Shown here piece by piece: positions 29,509-30,113 of a stretch of DNA of 30,113 nucleotides. Below the pieces are notes generated by a model. That model saw nothing but the letters and a program-made list of their open reading frames with translations, had not been told where the DNA came from and did no database searches. Position numbers and translations under genes: made by a program. Source of the DNA: an uncultured Lachnospiraceae bacterium (lineage in GTDB: Bacteria > Bacillota > Clostridia > Lachnospirales > Lachnospiraceae); the NCBI GenBank assembly GCA_910589635.1, contig CAJUTD010000003.1, positions 84,283 through 114,395 on the forward strand, given 5' to 3'. Positions within the stretch are counted from its first letter, which is position 1. Each line of letters starts with the position of its first letter.

Positions 29509-30113
29509 ATAAATTTAATGAGATGATAGAGCAGATGCACATGCCCGAAGAACAGTATGAACAGTTGAAGGCTGATTTAGTGAGACAGACAGAAGTAAGT
29601 AGGAATACAAGGCCGGTATGGCGGCGTTATGCAATTGCAGCAACGCTTGCAATCTGCCTGCTGGGGACTGCCGTAACTGCTTATGCAGCAGTCCATTCCC
29701 AATGGTTCCAGATGTTTTTTGGCAATGGAGTCCAGGAGACGGATGTCATGGACGAGCTTATGGCAAAAGTGAGCACGGAGACGGTCACAGCCGAGGATGA
29801 TTATTATAAATTTACAGTGCTCAATCATTTGTATAACGAAGAACAGCAGATGGGCCTGGTTGTCTGTTCGTTCCATTTCCTCAAAGAGCATCATACGCAC
29901 CTGGATGCCCGGGACGGAGAGAATTATGTAGCTTTGAAGAAGAACAGAGTGATAGACGGGCAGGCATTTTTGACAGAAATTACAAATAAAGCGGACAGGA
30001 ATTTATATTTTTATATCACAGATAAATCAGGCAAAGAGATTGGTTCCCAGAACTCCATGTATTATGCCGGAGAATTGGCGGAAGATGGAGGCTATCTGAT
30101 TGGCATACGATAT
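29505..30113 (+). CDS. membrane protein, likely anti-sigma factor or DUF4179-like (3' end missing)
   Basis: The frame is open for 203 codons to the window edge. It has a cytoplasmic acidic helical N-terminus (MNKFNEMIEQMHMPEEQYEQL) and a single membrane helix at about residues 41-63 (YAIAATLAICLLGTAVTAYAAV). An external domain with strands such as YYKFTVLNHLYNEEQQMGLVV and LYFYITDKSGKEIG follows. This topology, the ATGA overlap with the ECF sigma gene, and the GAAAGGAG ribosome binding site inside that gene all point to the cognate anti-sigma or sensor protein. No zinc-binding HxxxCxxC motif is seen, so it is not a ZAS-type factor. The function is inferred mainly from context. Confidence 0.72.
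   Translation, partial: MNKFNEMIEQMHMPEEQYEQLKADLVRQTEVSRNTRPVWRRYAIAATLAICLLGTAVTAYAAVHSQWFQMFFGNGVQETDVMDELMAKVSTETVTAEDDYYKFTVLNHLYNEEQQMGLVVCSFHFLKEHHTHLDARDGENYVALKKNRVIDGQAFLTEITNKADRNLYFYITDKSGKEIGSQNSMYYAGELAEDGGYLIGIRY

Overview
The window is a low-to-moderate GC Firmicutes chromosome segment, most like a gut Lachnospiraceae (Clostridia). The basis is family resemblance of the housekeeping genes (SerS, PanBCD, CoaBC, SEDS protein), strong GGAGG ribosome binding sites, SigA-type promoters with 17-bp spacing, and Lys-rich secreted proteins with LRR, Ig-like and Fn3 modules. The genus cannot be named from this sequence alone.

Region 1 (1-about 6170) is the right-hand part of a phage-like integrated element: a small HTH protein, an ERF single-strand annealing protein, a replication initiator carrying internal direct repeats, a DnaC-type helicase loader, two small unknown proteins, a candidate structured small RNA with its own promoter and terminator, a scaffold protein, a major capsid protein, and a sigma-70 family factor behind a terminator-like hairpin. 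No terminase, portal, tail, lysis or integrase gene lies inside the window, so it is either a compact capsid-encoding satellite or a deleted prophage.

Region 2 (6217-11907) is a four-gene exporter operon, adaptor - ABC ATPase - adaptor - MacB/FtsX-type permease. Both adaptors are unusual. One has a long Asp/Glu-rich insert and an acidic tail. The other has proline-rich arms and an extra domain at the tip of its coiled-coil hairpin.

Region 3 (11912-13394) is serS with a strong promoter and no T-box, followed by two hairpins, one a perfect inverted repeat shared with the convergent regulator gene. Region 4 (13408-16716) holds an XRE regulator divergent from two secreted proteins, the second an LRR/Ig-like surface protein. 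Region 5 (16746-18896) pairs an unknown membrane-anchored protein with an FtsW/RodA-type SEDS glycosyltransferase. Region 6 (18897-19489) has no convincing gene but contains a nested palindromic, cloverleaf-like repeat element with a partial second copy.

Region 7 (19490-26238) is panB-panC-panD-coaBC, which takes ketoisovalerate and aspartate towards 4'-phosphopantetheine (pantothenate kinase and ketopantoate reductase are not here), followed after 10 nt by a large secreted GH43-type glycoside hydrolase. Region 8 (26239-28891) is a two-gene unit with a small unknown protein and an N6-adenine DNA methyltransferase without a visible nuclease. Region 9 (28910-end) is an ECF sigma factor translationally coupled to a membrane protein, probably its anti-sigma factor, that runs off the window.
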